Source: Paenibacillus abyssi (GTDB lineage: Bacteria > Bacillota > Bacilli > Paenibacillales > Paenibacillaceae). From it: a stretch of DNA of 64,000 bases. Each line of letters opens with the position of its first letter. Position 1 is the stretch's first letter. Location of the stretch: contig NZ_BMGR01000013.1 of NCBI RefSeq assembly GCF_014640295.1, positions 62,001-126,000 of the forward strand, written 5' to 3'. The notes under the pieces were generated by a model. That model ran no database searches. It saw only the letters and a list, made by a program, of their open reading frames with translations, and was not told where the DNA came from. Made by a program: the position numbers and the translations under genes. Shown here piece by piece: positions 16,516-24,848 of this stretch.

Positions 16516-16935
16516 ATGAGCTCACAGGTAATTAAACCGCCCTTTACGGCGGAAACGGCGAGAGCTAAGGTCAAAGCGGCGGAGGATGCGTGGAATACGC
16601 GGGATCCGGAGCGGGTGGCACTGGCTTATACGCCCGATTCAGAGTGGAGAAACCGGACGGAGTTTTTCACCGGGCGTGAGGAAATTAAGCGGTTCCTGAC
16701 CCGTAAATGGGCGAAGGAGCTCGAATACCGCTTGATGAAAGAGCTGTGGTGTTATACCGACAACCGTATTTCCGTGCGGTTTGAATACGAGTGGAAAGAC
16801 GCGGATACGGGGCAATGGATGAGGACGCACGGCAATGAACATTGGGAATTTGATGAGGATGGATTGATGAGGCGCCGCGACATGAGCGCCAACGACTATC
16901 CGATCGAGGAGTCGCAGCGCAGGTATCGAATGTAA
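16516..16935 (+). CDS. DUF1348 / NTF2-like (SnoaL-type) protein
   Basis: A 139-residue single-domain protein. The run of [20 protein letters not shown], then [53 protein letters not shown] and ANDYPI is characteristic of DUF1348, an NTF2-like cone-fold family with an interior pocket. AAGGAG precedes the ATG. Cotranscription with a TetR repressor suggests it handles or detoxifies the same small molecule the repressor senses; no reaction is known for the family. Confidence 0.9.
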   Translation: MSSQVIKPPFTAETARAKVKAAEDAWNTRDPERVALAYTPDSEWRNRTEFFTGREEIKRFLTRKWAKELEYRLMKELWCYTDNRISVRFEYEWKDADTGQWMRTHGNEHWEFDEDGLMRRRDMSANDYPIEESQRRYRM

Positions 16936-16947
16936 TAAGCGAAATGA

Positions 16948-16979
16948 AAAATGGCCTGGCGGTTCTCGTCAGGTCATTT
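16948..16979. terminator. Bidirectional terminator between convergent genes
   Basis: AAATGGCCTGGCG and CGTCAGGTCATTT pair with two G-U positions around GTTCT. It lies between the DUF1348 gene and the convergent STAND regulator and overlaps the latter's last codons. Confidence 0.65.
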
Positions 16980-19043
16980 CCAGATCAATTCTATTAGCTT
17001 TGACAACAGCAGTGTCCGGTTGGTCACCTCTAATTTTTGGAACATGGCGTTCAGATGCTTCTTGATCGTAATTTCGCTTAGATGCAGGCGGTTTGCGATC
17101 TGCGCATTGGTCAGCCCTTCCCTCAGCAGCTCTGCAACCTGCCGCTCCCGCTCCGTTAATATTACCTCCGGATTGCCCATAGGTTTCGGCTCGTGCTTCT
17201 CCACGTCTGGTTGTTTCCGCGTAATAAGCTCAATGCCGGCCAGCTTCATCATATGCTCCAAATAATTCAGCAGCTTGTCTCCGCGGGTATCAAGTATGTA
17301 GGTTGGAGACGGCGTTTTCCCGTCATACCCCGTATGTGCGCCGTGGGCGGTTTTTTCGAAAAGCATGCTCTCCAGCGCATCGGAATAATAAGAGGTGGGA
17401 GGCGGAGAGACGATGATTTGCTCGCCCGAGAATACGAGCGAAATAATCAGGTGCGCAAGCGAGAAATGCAGCTGGGCATTCTCGAAATCCGCAATATCAA
17501 TTGTGTGAATAAACCAGCCTGAACGCGTGCTTTCCGGTACGGCATAGGCATCCAGCCGGCATTTCTCCAGTCCGTGAAAATAAGCGGACGACAGCGGATG
17601 CTGCAGCAGGTAATCCAGCGACTTACGATTGATAGGGATAATGACGGCCAATCCGACTATTGTTTCATTGACATCTTTAAGGATCCAAAAACAGTCGAGT
17701 CCGATTTCGCAAAGCTCATTCAAATTCACCCACATGATTGAATGGCGGCTTTGGCCGGCTGACTGCCGGTATTGAAAGCTCCGGTTGCTGTAAGGGTCAT
17801 ACAATTGAATTTCCGTATCGCGGGCCTCTTCCTCTCTTCGCTGCAAATAATGCCGGATCGCTTCGAAATCGGAGGGGGCGGCCGGTTGAAAATAACGGGG
17901 CATCGTACCCAGACCTTGTAAAAATGCACGCGGAATCGGTCCGCCGATGTAATACATCAGCTCGCCTGCGAACCAGGTCGTCTCGTTAGTCCGCCTTCTT
18001 GAGGTGAACTGCTCGTAATAGTAAGAGACGATGCGGATCAGATAATGCTCATACTGCTTCGGGGACCGGGAGCTGAGATCCTGGATAACGACGCTGCGGA
18101 GCAGGTCATGGACCCTCCAGCCATGATGGGTTTTGTAGACGAAAGAATAACGGATCAATTCCCGGAATCCCCGCGTATCAAGTTCCCGGCCGAGGACATA
18201 GGAGAGACTGTCCTGATTGAAGTAGCGGAGCGTCGAAGCGGCCTCGACGATTGTCCGGTCGCTTTGCACCGGCACCTCCCGCAGCCATCTCTCTACGATA
18301 TAAGACAGGAAATCGATGTTTTTGGCCCTTAAAGCTCCTTCCTCGATTGCATCCTTTGCCGCATGCTGCATAGCGATCACCGCTACGGCCATCATCAGTG
18401 GGTGGCCCTTCGTTTCATTCCACAGCTGTATAATCGAGGATTCGCTATGAATTCCGTTGACATGGCAGAATTGCCTGGCTTCTGTAAAATTGAGCTCGGA
18501 CAAGGGCAGGGAGAGCAGCCGCTTCCTCCATTCGGGAGACAGATACCAAGCCTCGGAAAGAGGCAGCCTGCCTGCGATCACTGTAATCAGCCGCTTGCCG
18601 AGCCTTACGAGAAAATGCTCCCGCAGCCAATTGTCGATGCTCTCCATATATTCATAGGCGTCAAGCAGCAGTACGACCTGCTCCGTTTCGTTTACCGCAT
18701 TCAACTGCCGTATACAAGCATTTACAATATCATCCTCGGAATTAACCGATGCCTCCGGGGAAGTGCCGAGCAGCTGAAGCACTTGGGCACAAAATGCGGC
18801 AGGGGTTTGCATGGAGCTGTGACCCTCGATTAAAAACTCGCGGACTCCGATTTGCTTGCAGCAGCGTTGGAAAGCGTGGAGGAGACTGCTTTTTCCGATT
18901 CCTCCCGTGCCGTAGACATTTACGAGGTTTGCCCCTATTGTCATGCCAAGAACTTCATGAAATAAGGCTAGCTCCTGTTGTCGTCCCATAAACAAAGGAT
19001 CTGCCTGCTCCATTTGATCGTCTTTGTATGGAAATGAATTCAA
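16974..19043 (-). CDS. STAND-type ATPase regulator with C-terminal LuxR helix-turn-helix
   Basis: A 689-residue regulator. Residues 18-30 (FMGRQQELALFHE) and the P-loop GTGGIGKS (45-52) start a STAND/NACHT-like ATPase domain, with a Walker B-like VVLLLDAYEYME near 115. A long central region of about 300 residues (roughly 330-600) is predicted to sense or relay a signal. The C-terminus has a canonical LuxR HTH: LTERERQVAELLREGLTNAQ, then IANRLHLSEITIKKHLN. This is the MalT/LAL architecture, without obvious TPRs. A TTG at 19043 follows GGGAGGG. The gene is divergent from cynS across 268 bases, so it may control the cyanase operon; that is inference. Confidence 0.88.
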   Translation of the reverse strand: MNSFPYKDDQMEQADPLFMGRQQELALFHEVLGMTIGANLVNVYGTGGIGKSSLLHAFQRCCKQIGVREFLIEGHSSMQTPAAFCAQVLQLLGTSPEASVNSEDDIVNACIRQLNAVNETEQVVLLLDAYEYMESIDNWLREHFLVRLGKRLITVIAGRLPLSEAWYLSPEWRKRLLSLPLSELNFTEARQFCHVNGIHSESSIIQLWNETKGHPLMMAVAVIAMQHAAKDAIEEGALRAKNIDFLSYIVERWLREVPVQSDRTIVEAASTLRYFNQDSLSYVLGRELDTRGFRELIRYSFVYKTHHGWRVHDLLRSVVIQDLSSRSPKQYEHYLIRIVSYYYEQFTSRRRTNETTWFAGELMYYIGGPIPRAFLQGLGTMPRYFQPAAPSDFEAIRHYLQRREEEARDTEIQLYDPYSNRSFQYRQSAGQSRHSIMWVNLNELCEIGLDCFWILKDVNETIVGLAVIIPINRKSLDYLLQHPLSSAYFHGLEKCRLDAYAVPESTRSGWFIHTIDIADFENAQLHFSLAHLIISLVFSGEQIIVSPPPTSYYSDALESMLFEKTAHGAHTGYDGKTPSPTYILDTRGDKLLNYLEHMMKLAGIELITRKQPDVEKHEPKPMGNPEVILTERERQVAELLREGLTNAQIANRLHLSEITIKKHLNAMFQKLEVTNRTLLLSKLIELIWK

Positions 19044-19156
19044 ACCGATCCCTCCCCCGTCTCTCTAAACATCTCCAATCACGTGATTTACCTGCAGTAT
19101 CCTTTTGTATACCCCAATGTTTATACGTTTAGATACTCTCCTTTATCTTCATTTGA

Positions 19157-19173
19157 TGTTAGTATTTATGACA
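19157..19173. promoter_or_regulatory. GlnR/TnrA box upstream of cynS
   Basis: TGTTA-GTATTTA-TGACA matches the Firmicute nitrogen regulator consensus TGTNA-N7-TNACA at every fixed position. It lies 139 bases before the cynS start codon. If the weak promoter TAAGTT-17-TACACT (19174-19202) is used, the box is centred near -44, suitable for activation during nitrogen limitation. The box is read directly; its use is inferred. Confidence 0.7.
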
Positions 19174-19202
19174 TAAGTTGCTGTTTGAGTTAATGATACA
19201 CT
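19174..19202 (+). promoter_or_regulatory. Possible activator-dependent promoter of the cynS operon
   Basis: TAAGTT and TACACT are 17 bases apart, immediately after the GlnR/TnrA box. Both elements are poor matches to the sigma-A consensus, as expected if an activator is needed. Low certainty. Confidence 0.35.
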
Positions 19203-19220
19203 GCAAAATCGACATTTTGC
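19203..19220. promoter_or_regulatory. Short perfect inverted repeat in the cynS leader
   Basis: GCAAAAT (19203-19209) and ATTTTGC (19214-19220) flank CGAC. It could be an operator, for example for the divergent STAND/LuxR regulator, or a small leader hairpin. No direct evidence decides. Confidence 0.45.
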
Positions 19221-19311
19221 AACAATTTATCGCCAGGTTCCCCTGGGGGATCCCGAAAATTCAATCGGATTCGCAGCAACTAATATGACATCGTGTGGAG
19301 GGTATGTGGAA

Positions 19312-19755
19312 ATGGACAGAACTAACAGCACACTAAAAGTTTTGGAAGCAAAAGCGGAAAAACAGCTATCCTGGGCAGCCATTGCGGAGCATGTCGGCGC
19401 AGCGGAGGTTTGGGTGACGACGGCATTGCTCGGTCAAGCGACGATGAGCCCTGAGCAGGCCGCCAAGGCTGGCGAGATTCTGGGATTGGATCAGGAAGTT
19501 GCCGTTTCGTTGACGATACCGCCGTTTCGCGGCGGCGCGATCCAGATGCCTCCAACGGAGCCGGCGCTATACCGATTGTATGAAATCATTATGGTATACG
19601 GACCTGCGTTCAAGGAAATCCTCAATGAAAAATTCGGGGACGGCATTATGAGCGCTATCGACTACGAAATGAGCATCGAGAAGAAAGAGGATCCGAAAGG
19701 TGATCGCGTGATTGTCACGTTAAACGGCAAGTTTTTGCCTTATAGAAAGTTTTAA
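19312..19755 (+). CDS. cynS: Cyanase (cyanate hydratase)
   Basis: A 147-residue cyanase that converts cyanate plus bicarbonate to CO2 and carbamate, which decays to ammonia. It has the helical N-terminal half (QLSWAAIAEHVGAAEVWVTT) and the C-terminal catalytic half with Arg88 and Glu91 (YRLYE) and Ser114 (FGDGIMSAIDYE), matching E. coli Arg96, Glu99 and Ser122. It ends NGKFLPYRKF as the family does. The ATG at 19312 is chosen because GGAGGG at 19297-19302 is nine bases before it. It is the first gene of an operon with tatA and a NitT-type transporter, and a GlnR/TnrA box lies upstream. Confidence 0.97.
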   Translation: MDRTNSTLKVLEAKAEKQLSWAAIAEHVGAAEVWVTTALLGQATMSPEQAAKAGEILGLDQEVAVSLTIPPFRGGAIQMPPTEPALYRLYEIIMVYGPAFKEILNEKFGDGIMSAIDYEMSIEKKEDPKGDRVIVTLNGKFLPYRKF

Positions 19756-19777
19756 TACGTAAGCGGAGGGTGATCGT

Positions 19778-19954
19778 ATGCTGTCAACAATCGGTTTGCC
19801 AGGGCTGATCTTAATTATTTTTGTGGTATTGATCTTCTTCGGTCCCCGGAAGCTTCCGGAGCTCGGCAGGTCATTCGGCACGACGCTCAGAGAGTTTAAG
19901 GATTCGACCAGAGGCGTATTCGACGAGACAGATAAAAATAACGCGGACAAGTAA
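19778..19954 (+). CDS. tatA: Twin-arginine translocase subunit TatA (58 aa)
   Basis: A 58-residue protein: one N-terminal membrane helix ([17 protein letters not shown]), the FGP hinge ([11 protein letters not shown]), then an amphipathic helix ([16 protein letters not shown]) and a short acidic tail. That is the TatA/E architecture, at the short end of family lengths. GCGGAGG precedes the ATG. It lies 22 bases after cynS and 16 before the Tat-signal binding protein, so it is translated with its presumed client. A second tatA and tatC lie 4.6 kb downstream. Confidence 0.92.
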   Translation: MLSTIGLPGLILIIFVVLIFFGPRKLPELGRSFGTTLREFKDSTRGVFDETDKNNADK

Positions 19955-19970
19955 TCAGGGGGGTTAAGGA

Positions 19971-21314
19971 ATGAGCGGAGAGAACAAGCATATTTGCGGG
20001 CCAGACTGTACACATGAAAGCCATCAATTCCCGGATGCTCCAATTACAAACGAGAGAGAATTGAAGCGGTATGAAAGCCAGATCAAGGATTTGGGCCTGG
20101 TGATGACACGCAGAAGCTTCATGAAATACTCGGTCGGACTCGGAGCGACGATTCTGGCCAGCGGAGGCTTGATGTCCTTTCTGGCGGGCTGTGCGTCACA
20201 GCCGGCCGGGAACGCTCAGAACAGCGGATCGATGGTGAAAGCGGATGTGGAAAAGCCGGATTTGACGATCGGCTTCATTCCGATTACGTGCGCCACTCCG
20301 ATTATCATGGCTGATCCGATCGGATTTTACGAGAAGCATGGGCTGAATGTCACTGTTAAAAAGTATGGCGGCTGGGCGGATATCCGCGACGCCTATATTG
20401 CCGGCGAAGTGGACGCGGCGCATCTGTTGTCTCCTATGACCTTGTCGCTCAGCTTAGGGCTTGGCTCCGCCCAGGTTCCAACCCGATTGTCGGCCATTGA
20501 GAATGTAAACGGCCAGGCGATTACGCTGGCCAACAAATATAAGGACACCGTCAAGAGCGCGGCGGATTTCAAGGGCATGGTGCTCGGCGTGCCGTTTGAT
20601 TACTCCATGCACAACCTGCTGCTCCGGTATTATTTGGCGGACAGCGGCCTGGACCCGGATAAAGATGTGGAAATCCGCGTGGTGCGCCCGCCGGATATGG
20701 TCGCCCAGCTCGTTACCGGCAACATTGACGGGTACCTGGCGCCGGATCCGTTCAACCAGCGTGCCGTTCATGAGAATGCAGGCTATATCTTCAAATTGAC
20801 TAAGGATATTTGGCCGAGCCATCCTTGCTGCGCATTTGGCGTGAAGCAGGAATTTATCGATAAATACCCGCAGACATATCATGCCCTGCTGAAATCGATT
20901 GTGGATGCGACGAACTACAGCAGCGACAGCGCCAACCGCGAGGAAATCGCCAAGGCGATCTCGACAAGAGAGTATTTGAACCAGCCGGAGGAAGTCGTGA
21001 AAAGCGTGCTGACAGGCCAATTCGCAAATGGCCTGGGCGCAACAATGGATGTTCCGGACCGGATCAACTTTGATCCGTTCCCTTGGAAGAGCTTTGCCGT
21101 CTGGATGTTGATCGAGATGCAGCGCTGGGGTTATCTGAAAAACCAGACCGACCTGGACTTCCCGAAAATCGCCGATGAGGTATTCCGCACCGATGATGTG
21201 CGCAAGGCCCAGCAAGAGCTCGGATTCTCGTCTCCGGCGGACGATTACAAGATTGAGAAAATTTTAGGCAAGGATTTCGACGCGTCAAAAGTAACCCAAA
21301 TGCTGGTGCAATAA
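19971..21314 (+). CDS. Tat-exported substrate-binding lipoprotein, NitT/TauT (nitrate/cyanate) type
   Basis: A 447-residue binding protein of the NMT1/NrtA/CmpA-like family (LTIGFIPITCATPIIMADPI, then FYEKHGLNVTVKKYGGWADI). Unusually, the export signal starts deep inside: Arg47-Arg48 in TRRSFMK, a hydrophobic stretch, then lipobox LAGC with Cys74. It is therefore a Tat-type lipoprotein. The 45 residues before it hold HICGPDCTHESH (Cys9, Cys13, His15, His18), a possible metal site. Context (cyanase, tatA, permease, ATPase) points to cyanate as the ligand; nitrate, bicarbonate or sulfonate cannot be excluded. GGGGGG upstream supports the ATG at 19971. Confidence 0.9.
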   Translation: MSGENKHICGPDCTHESHQFPDAPITNERELKRYESQIKDLGLVMTRRSFMKYSVGLGATILASGGLMSFLAGCASQPAGNAQNSGSMVKADVEKPDLTIGFIPITCATPIIMADPIGFYEKHGLNVTVKKYGGWADIRDAYIAGEVDAAHLLSPMTLSLSLGLGSAQVPTRLSAIENVNGQAITLANKYKDTVKSAADFKGMVLGVPFDYSMHNLLLRYYLADSGLDPDKDVEIRVVRPPDMVAQLVTGNIDGYLAPDPFNQRAVHENAGYIFKLTKDIWPSHPCCAFGVKQEFIDKYPQTYHALLKSIVDATNYSSDSANREEIAKAISTREYLNQPEEVVKSVLTGQFANGLGATMDVPDRINFDPFPWKSFAVWMLIEMQRWGYLKNQTDLDFPKIADEVFRTDDVRKAQQELGFSSPADDYKIEKILGKDFDASKVTQMLVQ

Positions 21315-21338
21315 TCGGCAGAGGAGGAGGATCATAAG

Positions 21339-22193
21339 ATGAGCGTTTCAACTTCGAAAACCATGGCCGGAGGGGTCGGCCTGCCGGACAAAACGGCTTC
21401 CGCAAACCGGAGATCGATGTCCGTCAACACGAAGGCATTCCTGCTGTTTCTGCTGATCCTGATCAGCGGCGGTGCGATATGGGAGCTGGTAGTTTCGTTA
21501 AGACTGCTGTCCCCGCTCATTCCCGCTCCCAGCCTCATTCTTTCGCAAGGATTTGAACTGATCCGGGACCCGTTCTACAGCAACGGCGTCAATGATGCGG
21601 GAATCGGCATCCATCTCCTGGCCAGCGTGCAGCGCGTATTGACAGGTTTTCTGCTCGCCGCGGCAGCAGCTGTCCCACTGGGCTTTATGATCGGAATGTC
21701 GGCGGTATTATCCAAAGCGATCGATCCGTTCATTCAGGTGATGCGGCCGGTATCGCCGCTGGCATGGCTGCCGATCGGCCTTGCCTTGTTTCAAAGCTCG
21801 GAGAGCACGGCGATTTTCGTCATTTTTATCTCCAGTATTTGGCCCATTCTCATTAATGCGATCTTCGGGGTCCGCAGCATTCCGAGAACCTATCTGAACG
21901 TTGCGCGCACGCTGGAGGCGAACCGCTGGATGATTGTTCGGAAGGTTTATCTTCCGGCAACCCTGCCGCAGATTGTGACAGGACTTCGCATCAGCCTTGG
22001 CGTAGCCTGGCTGGTCATCATCGCGGCCGAGATGCTGATCGGGGGCCGGGGAATCGGCTACTTCGTCTGGAACGAATGGAACAACCTGGACATCGCCAAC
22101 ATTATTGTCTGTATCGTATTGATCGGCCTTGTCGGTATCGTATTGGACCGTCTGTTATCTCTCGTGGAAAAGAGGGTGAAATATGAACACTGA
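21339..22193 (+). CDS. NitT/TauT-type ABC transporter permease (probable cyanate/nitrate)
   Basis: A 284-residue inner-membrane permease with about six helices after a 35-residue cytoplasmic N-terminus. The family block is visible as MRPVSPLAWLPIGLALFQSS followed by EANRWMIVRKVYLPATLPQI, where the EAA-type loop contacts the ATPase. It resembles NrtB/SsuC/TauC. GAGGAGGAGG lies upstream. Its last 11 bases overlap the ATPase gene, so the two are translationally coupled. Confidence 0.93.
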   Translation: MSVSTSKTMAGGVGLPDKTASANRRSMSVNTKAFLLFLLILISGGAIWELVVSLRLLSPLIPAPSLILSQGFELIRDPFYSNGVNDAGIGIHLLASVQRVLTGFLLAAAAAVPLGFMIGMSAVLSKAIDPFIQVMRPVSPLAWLPIGLALFQSSESTAIFVIFISSIWPILINAIFGVRSIPRTYLNVARTLEANRWMIVRKVYLPATLPQIVTGLRISLGVAWLVIIAAEMLIGGRGIGYFVWNEWNNLDIANIIVCIVLIGLVGIVLDRLLSLVEKRVKYEH

Positions 22194-22968
22194 TCCATTG
22201 TTGAAAATCAACCGCGTCACCAAGTCCTACAAGACCCGCGGCAAAGTGTTCGACGCCTTGGATGAAATATCGCTGGACATCAAGGAAGGGGAATTTATCT
22301 CCCTGATCGGCCCCAGCGGCTGCGGCAAAAGCACGCTGCTCAATATGGTGGCCGGACTGGAGGATTGCAGCACAGGGCAAATTGTGCTCGACGGCATGAA
22401 AATTGAAGGGCCTGGCGTTGACAGAGGAATGGTGTTCCAAAGCCATGCGCTGTATCCCTGGCTGACCGTCTTCGACAACATTATGTTTGCGCTGGACTGC
22501 GTCATGAAGGATGCTTCCAAATCCGAGAAGGAAGCTCTTGCTAACCGGTATCTGGATGTCGTCAAGCTTACGGCAGCCAAAGATAAGAAGCCGGGCGAGA
22601 TTTCCGGCGGCATGAAGCAGCGGGTGGGCATCGCCAGAGCTTTTGCCATTAACCCGAAGGTATTGCTGCTTGACGAGCCGTTCGGCGCCTTGGATGCGCT
22701 GACCCGGGGAGAGCTGCAGGATGAGCTGGAACGGATATGGGAGGAGGACAGGCGGACCGTTATTATGGTGACCCATGATGTGGATGAAGCCATTCTGCTG
22801 TCCGACCGGATTGTCGTCATGGGGCATGGGCCGAAGGCCAAGGTGCTGGATTGCATAGAGGTTGACATTCCTAGGCCGCGGCAGAAGGCGGAGCTGATGG
22901 ATGATCCCCGGTTTACCGCCTTGCGGAAAAAGCTGGTGGGCATGCTGTCTGATGAATCCATAGCATAA
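22183..22968 (+). CDS. NitT/TauT-type ABC transporter ATP-binding protein
   Basis: A 261-residue ATPase of the NrtD/SsuB/TauB group. Walker A is GPSGCGKST (residues 43-51), the Q-loop MVFQSHALYPW, the signature SGGMKQRVGIARAF near 145, Walker B VLLLDEPFGALD near 165 and the switch His in MVTHDVDEA. It supplies energy to the upstream permease. A hairpin after the stop separates it from the chemoreceptor gene. Confidence 0.95.
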   Translation: MNTDPLLKINRVTKSYKTRGKVFDALDEISLDIKEGEFISLIGPSGCGKSTLLNMVAGLEDCSTGQIVLDGMKIEGPGVDRGMVFQSHALYPWLTVFDNIMFALDCVMKDASKSEKEALANRYLDVVKLTAAKDKKPGEISGGMKQRVGIARAFAINPKVLLLDEPFGALDALTRGELQDELERIWEEDRRTVIMVTHDVDEAILLSDRIVVMGHGPKAKVLDCIEVDIPRPRQKAELMDDPRFTALRKKLVGMLSDESIA

Positions 22969-22974
22969 AATATG

Positions 22975-23019
22975 GGCTGTACTGCTAAGTAGTTTATCTA
23001 CTGGCAGGTACAGCCTTTT
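22975..23019 (+). terminator. Hairpin terminator after the transporter operon
   Basis: GGCTGTACTGC (22975-22985) pairs with GCAGGTACAGCC (23004-23015, one bulge), with an inner AGTAG/CTACT stem, followed by only TTTT. Read-through to the chemoreceptor and tatAC genes is plausible because no clear promoter lies between. Confidence 0.75.
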
Positions 23020-23062
23020 AACAAACCGAACGTGTGATCACGGTGAAGGGTGAGTGGAAATC

Positions 23063-24550
23063 ATGCTGCATAATCTATTCTCGTTTCAACAAACTAAGGA
23101 GCTCCTCACTAATTTGGCCGCAGGCGATTTAACCGAGGACGGAATAGATGCGATAAGGAAGATGGGGCCGTTGGATCTGCTTGTGCTGAAAACCGTGCGG
23201 GGCATCCGTCCGCTTATTCGCGTGGTGGAAAATTCGGCCGCCCGCCTTCATAAGAAAATGGAAGACCTTGAGGCTCGTTCGGGCATTGTAACGGACCATG
23301 TGGCGGGCGTAAACGCGACGATCCGCGATATGGCGGACGGCATTTCGGATTCGGCGGAGCGCACGCAGCAGGTCGCTTCGGATATCGCGGAGGTAAGCGG
23401 GCTGCTGCAGAAGATCAAGGGCACGCACCGGGAGCTGTCCGGGTCAGCGGACAAGCTGACTGCGCTTGTTGGAGAGGGGCAGCGGGAGATGACCGGCGCA
23501 TTGGAGCGGATGCGGCAGGTTAGCGTAGGGAATGCCTCGGTCGAGCGGCAAATGGGGTCGGTGCATGAAGCGGTTGCCCATATCTCGACAATCCTGAAAT
23601 GGGTGCAGGAGGTGTCCGGCCAGACCCAGATGCTTTCCTTGAATGCGAATATCGAAGCGGCGCGCGCCGGCGAACAGGGGAAGGGCTTCTCGGTTGTCGC
23701 CCAGGAGATCAGCAAGTTGGCCAAGCAGACAAAGGATGCGACGGCGGAAATTGAACGGCAGCTGGCAAATGTAAATTCAAGCACTTATGAGCTGCAAAAC
23801 AGCGTGCGCCAAATGAGCGATACGACGGAGGACGGCATGAAGGCCATGACGGAGGCGCATGACCGTTATGAGGTGATTGTTTCTTATCTGTCCGATACAA
23901 GCGAGAACATCAAAGAAGCCGAGCGGAGCATTGAAGGCATTGAGCATGCTTCGCTCCAGGTGACGGACGCGATGCAAAATATTTCGGCGATGATGCAGCA
24001 GGCCGCTGCCGGAATCGAGCAGGTGCTGGCCTCGGCCGAAACGCAGCAGGCGACAATCGAGGATATGCGTTCGCTCATCAAGGACGTGCTGCGCAGCGGG
24101 CTTTCGCTTCGCTCGTCGGTATCCCAATTCAAGCTGCCCTCGGAGGAGCGGGGCGGGAAATTCCAGCAGCTGGCGCATGATTGGATTGAATCCGCGCTTC
24201 AGGTGCGTGTCATGATGATCAAGGTCTTTGATATAACCGATAAAAGCAAGCTGGACGCCTGGTACCAGGAGCTGTGCCATCAGGACGATTGGATGAAGGC
24301 GAGCTTCGCGAAGTTAGGCGATGTGATGGCTGATGCGGAGGACAAGGCCTCTTTTGAATACTTGTATACATGCTGGAACGCCTATTTGACCGCCAGGGAC
24401 AAAAATGTCGGGCTTCTGTTTGCCGGCGAATTTGCGCGTGCCAAAGAGGGCGTCATGAATGAGGCGCGCGAGCGGTTCAAGCAGGCGATGGACCATATGT
24501 ATGAATGGCTGGAGTCCTCCTACAGGGACAACCAATCGAAATTGGCTTAA
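23063..24550 (+). CDS. Soluble methyl-accepting chemotaxis protein with C-terminal helical domain
   Basis: A 495-residue chemoreceptor with no transmembrane segment, hence cytoplasmic. Residues about 60-350 form the coiled-coil signalling domain, with the hairpin tip LSLNANIEAARAGEQGKGF and VVAQEISKLAKQTKDAT. The C-terminal 125 residues (from QLAHDWIESALQVRVMM) are helical and resemble a four-helix sensor bundle placed after, not before, the signalling domain. No CZB zinc pattern is seen. The ATG at 23063 is preferred to the GTG at 23054. It lies between a cyanate-type transporter and tatA-tatC; a role in sensing the imported compound is a guess. Confidence 0.88.
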   Translation: MLHNLFSFQQTKELLTNLAAGDLTEDGIDAIRKMGPLDLLVLKTVRGIRPLIRVVENSAARLHKKMEDLEARSGIVTDHVAGVNATIRDMADGISDSAERTQQVASDIAEVSGLLQKIKGTHRELSGSADKLTALVGEGQREMTGALERMRQVSVGNASVERQMGSVHEAVAHISTILKWVQEVSGQTQMLSLNANIEAARAGEQGKGFSVVAQEISKLAKQTKDATAEIERQLANVNSSTYELQNSVRQMSDTTEDGMKAMTEAHDRYEVIVSYLSDTSENIKEAERSIEGIEHASLQVTDAMQNISAMMQQAAAGIEQVLASAETQQATIEDMRSLIKDVLRSGLSLRSSVSQFKLPSEERGGKFQQLAHDWIESALQVRVMMIKVFDITDKSKLDAWYQELCHQDDWMKASFAKLGDVMADAEDKASFEYLYTCWNAYLTARDKNVGLLFAGEFARAKEGVMNEARERFKQAMDHMYEWLESSYRDNQSKLA

Positions 24551-24589
24551 GCGGCATCATAATGCCTGAACAAGAGGGGAGGGATGGGG

Positions 24590-24811
24590 ATGTTGGGCAA
24601 TGTAGGCTTTACCGAAATACTGCTTATAGCCGTAATCGGCCTGATTTTGTTCGGGCCCAAGAAACTGCCTGAAATCGGACGTACGGCGGGCCGCATGGTA
24701 CGGGAATTCAGGCAGGCCGCACAAGGCTTGATGGATACAGGCAGCGAGCCGGAACGCAAGGAAGCGACCCGTCCCGAGGCCAAGCTGCGATCCGGCCGGC
24801 TGTCCGACTGA
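24590..24811 (+). CDS. tatA: Twin-arginine translocase subunit TatA, second copy
   Basis: A 73-residue TatA: membrane helix GFTEILLIAVIGLILF, hinge FGPKKLPEIG, amphipathic helix RTAGRMVREFRQAAQGLMD and a charged tail. The ATG at 24590 is used because GAGGGGAGGG ends seven bases before it; an ATG at 24584 is too close. It is followed by tatC. The sequence differs clearly from the TatA at 19778, so the locus encodes two TatA forms and no TatB, a minimal Gram-positive Tat. Confidence 0.93.
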   Translation: MLGNVGFTEILLIAVIGLILFGPKKLPEIGRTAGRMVREFRQAAQGLMDTGSEPERKEATRPEAKLRSGRLSD

Positions 24812-24848
24812 AGGATGCAATACAAAGGAAGAAGGAAGGTGAACGGGG

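Noticed and set aside
17193-18833. Several long plus-strand open frames opposite the STAND/LuxR gene
   Set aside because: They are shadows of the high-GC minus-strand gene, whose P-loop and LuxR motifs are clear; the plus-strand products lack known motifs and ribosome sites.
24150-24550. CZB zinc-binding domain at the chemoreceptor C-terminus
   Set aside because: The required His...Cys-x-x-Gly-x-Trp...His-x3-His spacing is not present; only helical character is seen.
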